Below, one piece after another: positions 15,669 to 25,410 of a stretch of DNA of 64,000 nucleotides. This DNA is from Myxococcales bacterium (GTDB lineage Bacteria > Myxococcota > UBA796 > SXON01), in assembly GCA_009692585.1 (NCBI GenBank), contig SHYX01000005.1, positions 62,001 to 126,000 on the forward strand, written 5' to 3'. A program made the position numbers and the translations under genes. Under the pieces are notes generated by a model. That model ran no database searches and was not told where the DNA came from. It worked only from the letters and a program-made list of their open reading frames with translations. The stretch's first letter is position 1. The number at the start of each line of letters is the position of its first letter.

Positions 15669-17167
15669 ACCTTGCCGCTTACTTCCTCGATCACAACCTC
15701 GCGACGCGCGCCGACAAGGTCGCCCTGCGCACGGCCTCGTGCTGCTGGACCTTTCGCGAGATGCACGACGCCTCCTGCCGCTTCGGGAACCTCTACCGAG
15801 CGGCGGGGATTCGCGTCGAAGACCGCGTTCTGCTGGCGCTCAACGACGGGGCGCCGTTTGCCGCGGCGTGGTTCGGCGTGGTGCGAATCGGGGCGGTGGT
15901 CGCGATGATGAATCCGGGTGTTCCCGTCGAAGACTGGGCCTACTACCTTCGATACACCCGGGCGCGAGTGCTGGTCACCGAGAAAGCCTTCTACGACGCC
16001 AACCGCGCGGCGATCGACGTCGCGTTGACGCATGAGCTCACGCGAGTGGTGGTGATCGAGCGCGACCTCCAGGAGATCGAGGGTCAACCCCTGGACTGCG
16101 CCTACGGCGACGTGGGGCCCGACGACCCCAGCGTGTGGCTTTTCTCCTCCGGCAGCACCGGGAAGCCCAAGGGCTGCGTCCACGTCAACGGAGACTTCAT
16201 CGTCAACACCGAGCAATACGCCAAGAAGGTGCTGGGGATCCGCGAGGACGACGTCACGCTCGGCGTGCCGAAGCTCTTCTTCGGCTACGCGACCGGCACC
16301 AACCTGATGTTCCCGTGGGCGGTGGGGGCAACGACGTGTCTGTTCCCGGAACGCTCGACGCCGGAGGCACTTCTGGGGCACATCGCAAGGTTCAAGCCGA
16401 CGATCGTCACCAACGTGCCGACGATGATCAACAGGATGTTGGAGAGTCCGCTCTGTGCCACGACCGACCTGTCCAGCGTGCGCCTGGTCTTGAGCGCCGG
16501 GGAGGCGCTCCCCGGCGAGCTCTACCAACGGTGGGTGGACCGAACCGGCGTCGAAATCCTCGATGGCATCGGATCGGCGGAGATGTTTCACATCTACATC
16601 ACCAACTACCCGGGCGATGTGAAAGTCGGCACGCTCGGGCGGTTGGTTCCCGGCTACGAGGCGCGACTGGTGGGCGAGGATGGCGCCGAGGTCCCCGCGG
16701 GTGAGATCGGCACCCTCTGGATCAAAGGCGCCAGCAACGCCATCGGCTACCACGGCGATCGCGAGAAGAGCCGCCAGACCTTCCGCGGCGAATGGACGGT
16801 CACCGGCGACCAGTTCTGTATCGACGAGGAGGGGCGCTTCCGGTACTGCGGCCGCGCCGACGACCTCCTGAAGGTGGGAGGCGTCTACGTCTCGCCCATC
16901 GAGGTCGAGAACTGCCTGCTCGCCCACGCCCGGGTGCGAGAGGTCGCGGTCGTGGGCGTGGAACAGGCCGGGTTGATGACCACCTACGCCTTCGTGGTCA
17001 CCCACGGCGACGTCGGGAACGAGGCGCTGGCGGCGGAGCTGCAGGCCTGGGTCAAGGCACAGCTCGCGCCGCACAAATATCCCCGTCACGTGCGCTTTCT
17101 GGCCGAGTTGCCGCGCAACGACCGCGGCAAGGTCGCTCGCGCCGAGCTCAAGCGGTCCGTCGGTTGA
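15665..17167 (+). CDS. Benzoate-CoA ligase family protein (adenylate-forming)
   Basis: A 500-residue ANL-superfamily enzyme. ATP/P-loop motif SSGSTGKPKG near residue 160, then FFGYATGTNLMFPW and LFPERSTPEALL, which are characteristic of the benzoate/4-hydroxybenzoate/aminobenzoate-CoA ligase subfamily, and the hinge and C-terminal domain with GRADDLLKVGGVYVSPIE and the catalytic Lys in NDRGKVARAELK. It would activate an aromatic acid to its CoA thioester with ATP at the start of the pathway encoded by this series. The precise acid (benzoate, hydroxy- or aminobenzoate) cannot be read from the sequence. Confidence 0.85.
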   Translation: MNLAAYFLDHNLATRADKVALRTASCCWTFREMHDASCRFGNLYRAAGIRVEDRVLLALNDGAPFAAAWFGVVRIGAVVAMMNPGVPVEDWAYYLRYTRARVLVTEKAFYDANRAAIDVALTHELTRVVVIERDLQEIEGQPLDCAYGDVGPDDPSVWLFSSGSTGKPKGCVHVNGDFIVNTEQYAKKVLGIREDDVTLGVPKLFFGYATGTNLMFPWAVGATTCLFPERSTPEALLGHIARFKPTIVTNVPTMINRMLESPLCATTDLSSVRLVLSAGEALPGELYQRWVDRTGVEILDGIGSAEMFHIYITNYPGDVKVGTLGRLVPGYEARLVGEDGAEVPAGEIGTLWIKGASNAIGYHGDREKSRQTFRGEWTVTGDQFCIDEEGRFRYCGRADDLLKVGGVYVSPIEVENCLLAHARVREVAVVGVEQAGLMTTYAFVVTHGDVGNEALAAELQAWVKAQLAPHKYPRHVRFLAELPRNDRGKVARAELKRSVG

Positions 17168-17895
17168 AACGCTCGGCATCGGTGGTGCACCTGGGCGTCC
17201 GGCGTTTTCCCACCGCCGCGTTGGCGGGGCGTCCCGCGATTCTTCCCACGGGCGCCTGCGAGGCGCACGGTCCGCATCTGCCGCTCGACACCGACGTGCG
17301 CATCGCCACCGCGATGGCGGAGCGGGGTGCCGGGCGGTGCGGCGGCTTCGTCCTGCCCGCCATTCCCTACGGAGTGACGGAGTTCGGGAGGAATTTTCCC
17401 GGCACGCTCGGGGTGTCGCCGGCGGTGATGAGCGCGCTGGTGGCCGAGGTCCTGCTCGCCGCGCACGCGGCGGGCGCCAGCGGGCTCGCGATCGCCAACG
17501 CCCATCTCGAGCCGGCCAATCTCGAGGCGCTGTTCGAGGCCTGTCGCATCGTGAAGGCACGTTCGGGCGCGGAAGTGTGTTTTCCCAACGTGGGCAGCCG
17601 GCGCAACAGCGAGCGGCTCGCCCGCGTCGCGACGGCGGTCGACGGCCACAGCGGGCGCTACGAGACCTCGTTGATGTTGGCCATCGCGCCGCGGCTCGTG
17701 GTCGGTCATCGCACCCTCCCCGAGGTGCAGGCGGACCTCGCCGCCGGGATCGTGGGCGGGGCCACCTCGTTCGAGGAGGCCGGGGGACCGCGGGCCTACT
17801 TCGGAACGCCAGCCGCGGCGACTGCCGAGATGGGCGAGAGGCTCCTGGACGAGCTTGGCGCCCTGCTGGCGGAGGGGTTGGGGCGGGCGCGCTGA
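17164..17895 (+). CDS. Creatininase-family metal-dependent amidohydrolase
   Basis: About 243 residues, with metal-ligand motifs of the creatininase family: ACEAHGPHLPLDTDV near residue 31, NAHLEPANLEAL near 113 in place of the more usual NGHGGN, and DGHSGRYETSLMLAIAP near 160. Relatives include creatinine amidohydrolase, MftE and pyrimidine deformylases of cofactor synthesis. The TTG at 17164 overlaps the ligase stop (TTGA); GTG at 17182 is an alternative that removes six residues. Linkage to the aromatic-CoA series suggests an amide or formamide hydrolysis step, which is inference. Confidence 0.75.
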   Translation: MKRSASVVHLGVRRFPTAALAGRPAILPTGACEAHGPHLPLDTDVRIATAMAERGAGRCGGFVLPAIPYGVTEFGRNFPGTLGVSPAVMSALVAEVLLAAHAAGASGLAIANAHLEPANLEALFEACRIVKARSGAEVCFPNVGSRRNSERLARVATAVDGHSGRYETSLMLAIAPRLVVGHRTLPEVQADLAAGIVGGATSFEEAGGPRAYFGTPAAATAEMGERLLDELGALLAEGLGRAR

Positions 17896-17919
17896 GGCGG
17901 CCGGCGGCATGGGGAACGA

Positions 17920-18924
17920 TCAGGCCGCGGCGACCCGGGCACTCGTGGTCTGCGCCCGCACCCGAGCGATCGACAAGAGGTCGGTGAAGCTGGTGGCGTC
18001 CACGTCGGCGACGGCCACGCCAATGCGGCAGGCCACCTCCACCCGCGCGAGGCTGGGCACGGCCACCCTCTCGACCACCGGCGTCAGGCGGGCGGCGGCG
18101 CGAGCGGCGCCGTTGGCCTCGGTGCCTCCGAGCCACACCACCACCTCGCTCGCGGTGCAGTAGACGCGATCGGTGGGCCGGAGACGTTCGCGCACGCGCG
18201 ATTCCAGCGCGGCGAGGAAGGGGGCGCGCAGGGCGTGTGGCACCGACTCCGCGTCCCGCGCGGCGATACACAGGATGGCCCCGCTGGTCACGCGCAGACC
18301 CAGGTGAGCGTCGGCCGCAGCGACGCTGCGCATGGCCTCCATGCCCGCGATCATCGCGGCCGCGAGGCTCGGGGAGAAGGTGGCGCCGGCCTCGAGGCGG
18401 ACCGCCTCCACCAGGGCGTCGCGGCTGGCACCGTCTCGTGCTTCCAGCCAATCCGCCGCCGCCAGGAGCTGGGCGGGCATGGGGATCGCCGCCCCCGAGA
18501 CGTCGTGGACGATGCCTTTGCCGTCCCAGCGGGCGTGGCGCGCAGCCAATGCCGCGCGCGTTCCTTGTGGCAACGGCAGGCGGGTGTCGGCACGCGCACC
18601 GGGTGGGAGCGCCGCCGCAAGGCACGCGGCGCGGGCATCACCGGCGTCCGCGTCAAGTTGCTTGGCCAGGACGAGGATGCGCTCCACCATGCGCCGCGGC
18701 ACACGCAGTTCACCTTCGATCGGGGTACGCTCGGCGAGGTGCAGGGCGAGCTCGACCGACAGTTCCCGGGTGCGCTCGTCCTCCGCTTTCCGCTGGCGAG
18801 TCGACTCGCGCTCGCGGATCAGCATCGTCCCCATGGCACTGATGAGGCAGCAGGCGAAGGCGGCGGCGAGCATGACCAATCGATCGGCACCTCGGCTCGC
18901 CGACATAATACGCAGAAGCCCCAT
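17920..18924 (-). CDS. Membrane-anchored degenerate HD-GYP/GGDEF-like signalling protein
   Basis: A 334-residue protein with one N-terminal helix (LVMLAAAFACCLISAMGTMLI) followed by a charged coil. Residues about 70-200 follow the HD-GYP pattern, but the metal-binding HD and GYP are lost: AALPPGA stands where LLHDIGK is expected and ARHARWDGKGIV where HHExxDGSGYP is expected, while IPMPAQLLAAADWLEA and GATFSPSLAAAMI are kept. Residues about 210-330 follow a GGDEF fold (RLRPTDRVY, GVAVADVDATSFTDLLSIA), with TASEV in place of GGDEF. It is likely catalytically dead and acts by binding or scaffolding. It is divergent from carA. Confidence 0.6.
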   Translation of the reverse strand: MGLLRIMSASRGADRLVMLAAAFACCLISAMGTMLIRERESTRQRKAEDERTRELSVELALHLAERTPIEGELRVPRRMVERILVLAKQLDADAGDARAACLAAALPPGARADTRLPLPQGTRAALAARHARWDGKGIVHDVSGAAIPMPAQLLAAADWLEARDGASRDALVEAVRLEAGATFSPSLAAAMIAGMEAMRSVAAADAHLGLRVTSGAILCIAARDAESVPHALRAPFLAALESRVRERLRPTDRVYCTASEVVVWLGGTEANGAARAAARLTPVVERVAVPSLARVEVACRIGVAVADVDATSFTDLLSIARVRAQTTSARVAAA

Positions 18925-18983
18925 GGTGCGGTTGCCCGTCTTCCCCTGCCGCGCTACCCGCGCCGCGGTTTCCAGGGGTCGTG

Positions 18984-20060
18984 ATGCAGAGCGGGGTCCT
19001 CCTCCTCGAGGACGGTCGACGCTTCGTAGGAGAGGCCTTCGGGGCCGTCGGAACCCGTGTCGGGGAGATCGTGTTCAACACGGCGATGAGCGGATACCAG
19101 GAGGTGCTCACCGACCCGAGCTACTGCGAGCAGATCGTGGTGATGACCACGTCGCACGTAGGGAACTACGGCGTGAACGAGGCGGACGCGGAATCGCGGC
19201 GGGTGTGGGCCTCGGGTTTTGTCGCGCGCAGCTTCTCGCGGATGACCAGCAGCCACCGAGCCACCGGAGGGCTGGGTAGCTACCTGGAGGGCGCGGCCGT
19301 ACCGGGTGTGCACGGCATCGACACCCGCGCGCTGGTCCGGCACATCCGCAGCGAGGGGGCGATGCGCGCCGCGATCAGCACCGACGGCCTCCCCGAGGGC
19401 GCGTTGCACGAACGCATCCAGGCGTGGCCCGGGATGTCGGGGCGGGCGCTCGCCGCCGAGGTCAGCTGCTCCGCACCGTACGTCTTTTCGGAGGGCACCG
19501 GCGGCCCGCGCGTCTCGGTGTTGGACGCGGGGTGCAAGACGAACCTGCTTCGACTCTTCGCCTCCCAGGGGTGCGCGGTGCGCGTGTTCCCCGCCAACAC
19601 CCCCGCCGACGTCTACTCTGCCGAATGTGACGCGGTCTTTCTGTCCAACGGTCCTGGTGATCCGGCGGCGCTGCCCGGGATGATCGCCGAGCTTCGCACG
19701 GTGCTGGGGAAGGTCCCGCTGCTCGGGGTCTGCCTCGGCCACCAGCTCCTCGGGCTCGCCCTGGGTGCCGACACCTTCAAGCTTCGGTTCGGGCACCGCG
19801 GCGCCAATCACCCGGTGCGGGACATCGAGACCGGCAGGGTCGAGATCACCTCGCAGAACCATGGCTTTTGCGTTGACTACGCCGGAGTCGAGCGTGCTGG
19901 TGGCCGGGTCACCCATGTCAACCTCAACGATGGCACCCTCGAGGGCTTCGTCCAGCAGGACCTCGGGGTGATCGCCGTGCAGTTCCATCCTGAAGCGGCC
20001 CCGGGGCCGCACGACTCGCGACACCTGCTGATCGACCGTTTCCTCCGCCTGGCTCGGTAG
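18984..20060 (+). CDS. carA: Carbamoyl-phosphate synthase small (glutaminase) subunit
   Basis: A 358-residue CarA. The N-terminal domain has [21 protein letters not shown] and [12 protein letters not shown]; the class I amidotransferase domain has [15 protein letters not shown], nucleophile Cys in [10 protein letters not shown] and the His/Glu pair in [12 protein letters not shown]. It releases ammonia from glutamine for CarB. ATG at 18984 is preferred over GTG 18981 because AGGGG (18974-18978) is then better spaced. The gene ends four bases before carB. Carbamoyl phosphate feeds arginine and pyrimidine synthesis. Confidence 0.95.
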   Translation: MQSGVLLLEDGRRFVGEAFGAVGTRVGEIVFNTAMSGYQEVLTDPSYCEQIVVMTTSHVGNYGVNEADAESRRVWASGFVARSFSRMTSSHRATGGLGSYLEGAAVPGVHGIDTRALVRHIRSEGAMRAAISTDGLPEGALHERIQAWPGMSGRALAAEVSCSAPYVFSEGTGGPRVSVLDAGCKTNLLRLFASQGCAVRVFPANTPADVYSAECDAVFLSNGPGDPAALPGMIAELRTVLGKVPLLGVCLGHQLLGLALGADTFKLRFGHRGANHPVRDIETGRVEITSQNHGFCVDYAGVERAGGRVTHVNLNDGTLEGFVQQDLGVIAVQFHPEAAPGPHDSRHLLIDRFLRLAR

Positions 20061-20064
20061 CCGC

Positions 20065-23000
20065 ATGCCCCAGCGCACCGACATCCACAGCATCCTCATC
20101 ATCGGCTCGGGCCCAATCGTCATCGGGCAGGCGTGCGAGTTCGACTACTCGGGCACCCAGGCGTGCAAGGCGCTCAAGGCGCTGGGCTACCGCGTCATCC
20201 TGATCAACAGCAACCCGGCTACGATCATGACGGATCCTGGCGTGGCGGACGCAACGTACATCGAACCGCTGACGATCGAGTTCGTCGAGCGCGTCATCGT
20301 CCGCGAGAAGCCCGACGCCATCCTGCCCACGGTTGGCGGGCAGACCGGGCTCAACCTCGCCATGGAGTTGCACGCGACCGGCGCGCTCGCACGGCACGGG
20401 GTGGAGCTCATCGGGGCCAAGCCCGCCGCCATCGCCCTCGCCGAGGATCGCGAGTTGTTCAAGAGGGCGATGGAGGAGATCGGCGCGGAGTGCGCTCGGG
20501 CTGAGGTTGCCACCACCGTCGCCGAGGCCGAAGCGATCGCGAGGACCATCGGCATGCCGGCGGTGATCCGGCCCAGCTACACGCTCGGTGGCGCCGGCGG
20601 CGGCATCGCCTACAACATGGACGAGCTGCGGGAGATCGTGGCCGAGGGGCTGGACCTCTCGCCCACGCGTCAGGTGCTCGTCGAGGAGAGTGTCCTCGGT
20701 TGGAAGGAGTTCGAGCTCGAGGTCATCCGCGACCTCGCCGACAACGTCGTGATCATCTGCTCCATCGAAAACGTCGACCCGATGGGCGTCCACACCGGTG
20801 ACAGCATCACCGTCGCCCCCGCGCAGACGCTGACCGACGCCGAGTACCAGGCGCTCCGGGACCTCAGCATCGCGATCATCCGCAAGATTGGCGTCGAAAC
20901 CGGCGGCAGCAACGTCCAGTTCGCGGTCAGCCCGACCGACGGCTCGATCCGGGTCATCGAAATGAACCCGCGGGTGTCGCGCTCGTCGGCGCTCGCCAGT
21001 AAGGCGACGGGCTTCCCGATCGCCAAGATCGCCGCCCAACTGGCGGTGGGCCTCACCCTCGACGAGCTCCGGAACGACATCACCCGGGTCACGCCGGCGT
21101 GCTTCGAGCCGGCGATCGACTACACGATCGTGAAGATCCCACGCTGGAACTTCGAGAAATTCTCCGGCGCCAGCCGCCGCCTCGGCACCAGCATGAAATC
21201 GGTTGGCGAGGTCATGGGCATCGGGCGAACGATCGACGAAGCGCTCGGCAAGGCGATCGCATCGTTGGAGGGTGGTTTTTCTGAGGCGGGGCGGTGGACG
21301 GACGCGGAGCTGCGGGAGAAGGCGGCGGCCGCGACTCCGGACCGGCTGCCGGCGATCCTGGAGTCCCTGCGGCGGGGCGTCACCGTGGAGGACATCCATG
21401 CGGCCACCCACATCGACCCCTGGTTCCTGGATCGTTTCGCGGCGATGATCGAGGCGGAGGCGGCCCTCGCTGCGTGCCTGCGCGGCGCTCCGGCGCTGAC
21501 GGTGGAAACGTTGCGCGCCGCCAAACGTGCGGGCCTGTCCGACGCGCGGATCGCGGCCATCGCCGGGCTGACCGAACGTGCCGTGACCGATCGTCGTGAG
21601 CAGATGGGGCTTGATCCCGTCTACAAGCGGGTGGACACCTGTGCTGCGGAGTTCGAGTCGCACACGCCGTACCTCTACAGCGCCTACGAAGACGAGGACG
21701 AGTCCGGCTCGAGCGCCACCGAGCGCGTGGTCATCCTCGGCAACGGTCCCAATCGGATCGGCCAGGGCTTGGAGTTCGACTATGCGTGTTGTCACGCTGC
21801 TTTTGCCGTGCGCGAGATGGGGTTGACGTCGGTGATGGTCAACTGCAACCCCGAGACGGTCTCGACCGACTACGACACCAGCGACAAGCTCTACTTCGAA
21901 CCGGTCACCGCCGAACACGTCCGCGGCGTCGTGCGTCGCGAGAAGCCGCGGGGCACGATCCTCCAGTTCGGCGGCCAGACGCCGCTGAAGCTGAGTCATC
22001 GTGTCGGCGAGGTGCTGGGCACCTCGCCGGAGGCCATCGACATCTGCGAGGATCGGCGCCGATTCAACGGGCTGTTGCTTGAGCTGGGCATCCGCCAGCC
22101 CGACGGCGAGATGGTCAACACCAAGGAGGAGTCCTTCGCGGCGGCGGCGCGGCTGGGCTTCCCGTTGCTGGTGCGGCCGTCCTACGTGCTGGGCGGTCGC
22201 GCGATGAAGATCTGCTTCGACGACTTCGACCTGAAGGCGGCCGTCGACGAGGCGATCCTGGTCTCCGACAATCATCCGCTGCTCATCGACCGTTTCCTCG
22301 AGGGGGCGGTGGAATACGACGTCGACGCGCTCTGCGACCTTGAACACGTGCACATCTGCGGAGTGATGGAGCACATCGAAGAAGCCGGAATCCACTCCGG
22401 TGACAGCACCACGGTGTTCCCGGCTCTGCAGCTCAGCGCCGCCAACCGCCTCGAGATGGAGGACATCGTCCGCCGGATCGCGCTCCGCGTCGGTGTCCTG
22501 GGCCTGGTGAACGTCCAGTTCGCCGTCCAGAACGGCGTGGTCTTCGTCATCGAGGTCAACCCTCGCGCCAGCCGTACCGTGCCCTACCTCGCCAAGGCCA
22601 CCGGTCATCCGTATGCCGCGATCGCGACCAAGCTGGTCCTGGGCATGAAGCTCGGCGACTTCGGGCCGATGTTGCCCTGGGGCGGCGGCTATTCCTTCGT
22701 GAAGGCGCCGGTCTTTCCGTGGCGACGTTTCCCCGGGGTGGACACCGTACTCGGCCCCGAGATGCGCTCCACAGGTGAGGTGATGGGCGTGGGCAGAAGC
22801 TTCGGGGAGGCCTACGCCAAGGCCCTGATCGCGGCGGGGCTTTCCCTCCCTCAGTCGGGTGGGGTGTTCATGAGCTTCCGGGACGCGGACAAGTCCGAGG
22901 CGCCGCCGATCGGCCGGGCGCTCGTGGAGATGGGCTTCCGGCTCTACGCGACCCGTGGGACCGCCGCGGTCTTGTCGGGGGCGGGGATCGCCGTGGAGCG

Positions 23001-23247
23001 GGTGTGGAAGGTCCGCGAGGGGCGCCCGGACGTGGTCGATCGCATCAAGAACGGTGACATCCAGCTCATCATCAACACCCCGCTCGGCAAGAAGGCGCAG
23101 TACGACGAGGCGGCGATGCGCCTCGCGGGCTTACGCTACGGCGTGCCGTGCGTGGCCAATCTCCAAGCCGCCAAGGCGTTGCCGGCGGCGCTCGCGGCGC
23201 TCAAGCGAGGCGAGATGGGCGTGATCAAGCTTCAGGACCTGGCGTAG
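20065..23247 (+). CDS. carB: Carbamoyl-phosphate synthase large subunit
   Basis: A 1060-residue CarB of full usual length. Two homologous ATP-grasp halves are visible: the first with [33 protein letters not shown] and [20 protein letters not shown]; the second with [31 protein letters not shown] and [20 protein letters not shown]. The C-terminal MGS-like allosteric domain begins near residue 930 ([14 protein letters not shown]). It makes carbamoyl phosphate from ammonia, bicarbonate and two ATP. Every motif expected for an active enzyme is present. Confidence 0.97.
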   Translation: MPQRTDIHSILIIGSGPIVIGQACEFDYSGTQACKALKALGYRVILINSNPATIMTDPGVADATYIEPLTIEFVERVIVREKPDAILPTVGGQTGLNLAMELHATGALARHGVELIGAKPAAIALAEDRELFKRAMEEIGAECARAEVATTVAEAEAIARTIGMPAVIRPSYTLGGAGGGIAYNMDELREIVAEGLDLSPTRQVLVEESVLGWKEFELEVIRDLADNVVIICSIENVDPMGVHTGDSITVAPAQTLTDAEYQALRDLSIAIIRKIGVETGGSNVQFAVSPTDGSIRVIEMNPRVSRSSALASKATGFPIAKIAAQLAVGLTLDELRNDITRVTPACFEPAIDYTIVKIPRWNFEKFSGASRRLGTSMKSVGEVMGIGRTIDEALGKAIASLEGGFSEAGRWTDAELREKAAAATPDRLPAILESLRRGVTVEDIHAATHIDPWFLDRFAAMIEAEAALAACLRGAPALTVETLRAAKRAGLSDARIAAIAGLTERAVTDRREQMGLDPVYKRVDTCAAEFESHTPYLYSAYEDEDESGSSATERVVILGNGPNRIGQGLEFDYACCHAAFAVREMGLTSVMVNCNPETVSTDYDTSDKLYFEPVTAEHVRGVVRREKPRGTILQFGGQTPLKLSHRVGEVLGTSPEAIDICEDRRRFNGLLLELGIRQPDGEMVNTKEESFAAAARLGFPLLVRPSYVLGGRAMKICFDDFDLKAAVDEAILVSDNHPLLIDRFLEGAVEYDVDALCDLEHVHICGVMEHIEEAGIHSGDSTTVFPALQLSAANRLEMEDIVRRIALRVGVLGLVNVQFAVQNGVVFVIEVNPRASRTVPYLAKATGHPYAAIATKLVLGMKLGDFGPMLPWGGGYSFVKAPVFPWRRFPGVDTVLGPEMRSTGEVMGVGRSFGEAYAKALIAAGLSLPQSGGVFMSFRDADKSEAPPIGRALVEMGFRLYATRGTAAVLSGAGIAVERVWKVREGRPDVVDRIKNGDIQLIINTPLGKKAQYDEAAMRLAGLRYGVPCVANLQAAKALPAALAALKRGEMGVIKLQDLA

Positions 23248-23273
23248 TCATACCGCTGGCAGCTGACGCTGGG

Positions 23274-24731
23274 CTACCGCCTCCCCCCCTCGGCCGCGGC
23301 CCCCGCGCCGGCGATCTTCCCGCCGAGGATCACCGCCGTCAGCGACCCGGTGAACCCGTAGTCGCCGACGATGGAGCCGCCGAGCATTCCGGTCAACTCG
23401 CCGCTGGCCCACAGGCCGGGGAGCGGCGTGCCGGAAGCCGAGAGGACGCGCCCTTCGGTGTCCACCTGGATGCCGCCGAAGTTCTTGACCACGCTGATGC
23501 CGACGGGAACGGCGTAGAAGGGCCCTCTGCGCACGTCGAACGCGGGTTCTGCGTCGGGGTCCCGGTAGGCATCGACGGTGAGACCGTCGGCCGCGCTGTT
23601 CCAGGCGTCGATGGTGTCGGCCAGCGCGCCGGCGGGCTGCTCGAGGTCCAGGGCCAGAGCGGAGAGGTCGGCTGCCGTCGACCCGAGGCCCGCGTCCACG
23701 AGCTCGTCGACGGACCAGGTCTGGGTGTCGTCGGCCGGGTCGAAGAACACCGCGGCGCGCAGTCCGGCGTCCCCGATCAGCCAGACGTGGCCTCCGTCCT
23801 GCTCGGCGCGGGTGCGGCCGAGCCGGAAGCTGTTCACGCTCCACTCGTCGCCGAAGCGCTGCCCAAGCCGATTGACCCAGGGATAGCGGGTGAGCGCGGC
23901 GGAGACCAACTCGGACCGCGCTCCCAGCGGCGACGGTACGGCGTGGGCGTAGAACCCGATGGCAGCAGCATTCTCACTGGCGGCGCCGTGGGCTTCGAGC
24001 AGCGCCAGGCCGCCACCGTCGGCGCCGACTCCGGCCCCGATCAACAGCTGGTCATCAGGTAGGTCGGGGTACAGCGCCTGCACGCGAGCCAGGTCTCGGA
24101 GGAAGCCTCCCGTCGCGACCACGATCGCATCGGCGCCGATGGTGTGCTCGCCGCCCTGGTCGCTCCACCTCACCCCGACCACGCGGTCCCCGTCGACAAC
24201 CAGGCCATCCGCGGTCGCCCCGAGGCGCAGGCTTCCCGGCTGGACGGTGCTCAGCAGCGCGGCGACCACCCCGGCGCCCTGGGTGGTGGCGGGATGCACC
24301 CTCGCCGTGGGCCCACTCGATGGATCAGGCCTGACCTCCGACCATGTCAGTCCTCCCGCCGCCAGCCAATCGTGGACCTCGGCGACGTTCCGTGCCGCGA
24401 AGATCTCAAACCAGGGGTCCGCCGGATCGCCACCGGTGATGTCGGCCCACTCCTCGGTGAGGATCGCGGGCGAGTCCACGATCCCCGCCGCCTCCTGTTC
24501 AGGCGTGCCCGAGAACATCATCAGCCCTCCTGCCGCCAGCGCCGCGCCGCCCGGCTGTGCCTCGCGCTCGAGCACCACCACGCTGACGCCGGCCTCGGCC
24601 GCGGTCGAGGCGGCGGCCAGCCCAGCGGGACCCCCGCCGATGACCACGACGTCGACCTCCTCGTCGAACTCCGGCGAGTCGGGTCGCGGAGGCTCCGGGT
24701 CCGCGGTGCAGGCAACGAGCAGCAACATCAC
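23274..24731 (-). CDS. FAD-dependent (fumarate-reductase-like) flavoprotein predicted to be a lipoprotein
   Basis: About 485 residues. A very short signal with lipobox LLVACTA is followed by a linker and then the FAD Rossmann motif VVVIGGGPAGLAAASTAAEAG, ATGGF-type and GADGGGLAL segments, and a C-terminal block with NFGGIQVDTEGRVL and GLWASGELTG, the hallmarks of the flavocytochrome c/fumarate reductase flavoprotein family. There is no heme domain. Residues typical of true fumarate reductases (the HPT- and R-containing substrate loops) are not evident, so the substrate is open. GTG 24731 sits five bases after a -10 element; ATG 24728 is the alternative. It is divergent from the histidine phosphatase lipoprotein. 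Confidence 0.75.
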   Translation of the reverse strand: MMLLLVACTADPEPPRPDSPEFDEEVDVVVIGGGPAGLAAASTAAEAGVSVVVLEREAQPGGAALAAGGLMMFSGTPEQEAAGIVDSPAILTEEWADITGGDPADPWFEIFAARNVAEVHDWLAAGGLTWSEVRPDPSSGPTARVHPATTQGAGVVAALLSTVQPGSLRLGATADGLVVDGDRVVGVRWSDQGGEHTIGADAIVVATGGFLRDLARVQALYPDLPDDQLLIGAGVGADGGGLALLEAHGAASENAAAIGFYAHAVPSPLGARSELVSAALTRYPWVNRLGQRFGDEWSVNSFRLGRTRAEQDGGHVWLIGDAGLRAAVFFDPADDTQTWSVDELVDAGLGSTAADLSALALDLEQPAGALADTIDAWNSAADGLTVDAYRDPDAEPAFDVRRGPFYAVPVGISVVKNFGGIQVDTEGRVLSASGTPLPGLWASGELTGMLGGSIVGDYGFTGSLTAVILGGKIAGAGAAAEGGRR

Positions 24732-24736
24732 CGGGA

Positions 24737-24766
24737 AGGGTAGCCCGCCCAGTGCGCCGTTGACAA
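24737..24766 (-). promoter_or_regulatory. Minus-strand promoter of the flavoprotein gene
   Basis: Read on the minus strand: TTGTCA (24766-24761), an 18-bp spacer, TACCCT (24742-24737), then five bases to the GTG at 24731. The -35 lies on top of the -35 of the divergent plus-strand promoter, and the transcript would be leaderless. Confidence 0.45.
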
Positions 24767-24788
24767 CGAGCGGGGGGGGGCCTACTGT
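24760..24788 (+). promoter_or_regulatory. Plus-strand promoter of the histidine phosphatase gene
   Basis: TTGACA (24760-24765), exactly 17 bp, TACTGT (24783-24788), then six bases to the GTG start at 24795. This is the best promoter match seen, and it predicts transcription starting at the first codon. The -35 overlaps that of the opposite promoter. Confidence 0.6.
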
Positions 24789-24794
24789 GCCCAG

Positions 24795-25400
24795 GTGCTG
24801 GCGTTCTTCTACACGGTGGCCTGCGCGGAGGGTCAGCCCGACGAGATCGACGTGGACCTTGCCGATGGGCAGCCGGTGGTGCTCGTCGAGCCGCGTGAAC
24901 CCCGCGGGGCGCCGGACCCGGCTGACCTGACCGTGGCGGTGTCCGGGGGCGCATCGGCGGGGGCGTTGGGAGAGACCGTGGTGTACGCCGTGCGGCACGC
25001 GGAGAAGGAGAGTGAGGGCGACGATCCCGGCCTCACCGAGGAGGGCAGCGCGCGCGCCCTGGCCCTGGCCGACGTGCTGATGGCGGCCCCGCTCGTCGCC
25101 GTCTACGCAACGGAGCTGGCTCGGACGCAGCTCACCGTGGCGCCAACTGCCGCGGGGCATGACCTCCCGGTCATCACCGACGTCGACGCCGAGGAAGAGC
25201 TGGGCGCGCACGTGCTGTCCGCGCATCGGGGCGACACGCTGCTGCACGCTGGCCACTCGTACACTCTCCCGAGTTTCTTCTTCGCCCTGGGGCTCTTCGA
25301 CCCGCCCAACGTCGACGGCTACGGGCAGCTGTTCCGGGTGCGCATCGATCTTAACGGAGGCGTCTCGGTGGAGGAGTCCAGGTTCGGGGTGGCCGAGTGA
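24795..25400 (+). CDS. Histidine-phosphatase-superfamily lipoprotein
   Basis: A 201-residue protein. The signal is only MLAFFYTVAC (lipobox Cys10), and no alternative start lies between this GTG and the promoter. After an acidic linker the phosphohistidine motif VYAVRHAEKE appears near residue 64, then LTEEGSARALALADVL, VYATELARTQLTV and a C-terminal LLHAGHSYTLPSFF with the second His. This is the phosphoglycerate-mutase-like fold (SixA-like size). It would act in the periplasm or at the outer membrane. Its substrate is unknown. Confidence 0.8.
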   Translation: MLAFFYTVACAEGQPDEIDVDLADGQPVVLVEPREPRGAPDPADLTVAVSGGASAGALGETVVYAVRHAEKESEGDDPGLTEEGSARALALADVLMAAPLVAVYATELARTQLTVAPTAAGHDLPVITDVDAEEELGAHVLSAHRGDTLLHAGHSYTLPSFFFALGLFDPPNVDGYGQLFRVRIDLNGGVSVEESRFGVAE

Positions 25401-25410
25401 GCCCCGGCGC

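Noticed and set aside
11764..17895. Complete aerobic anthranilate degradation cluster
   Set aside because: The defining 2-aminobenzoyl-CoA monooxygenase/reductase is absent, so only a partial resemblance can be claimed.
15605..18625. Very long minus-strand open frame (about 1000 codons) opposite the CoA ligase and creatininase genes
   Set aside because: It is antisense to clearly recognisable enzymes, has low-complexity Arg/Pro/His/Val composition and no family motif; long antisense frames are expected at this GC content.
19924..22608. Long minus-strand open frame opposite carB
   Set aside because: Carbamoyl-phosphate synthase motifs on the plus strand are complete; the antisense frame has no recognisable content.
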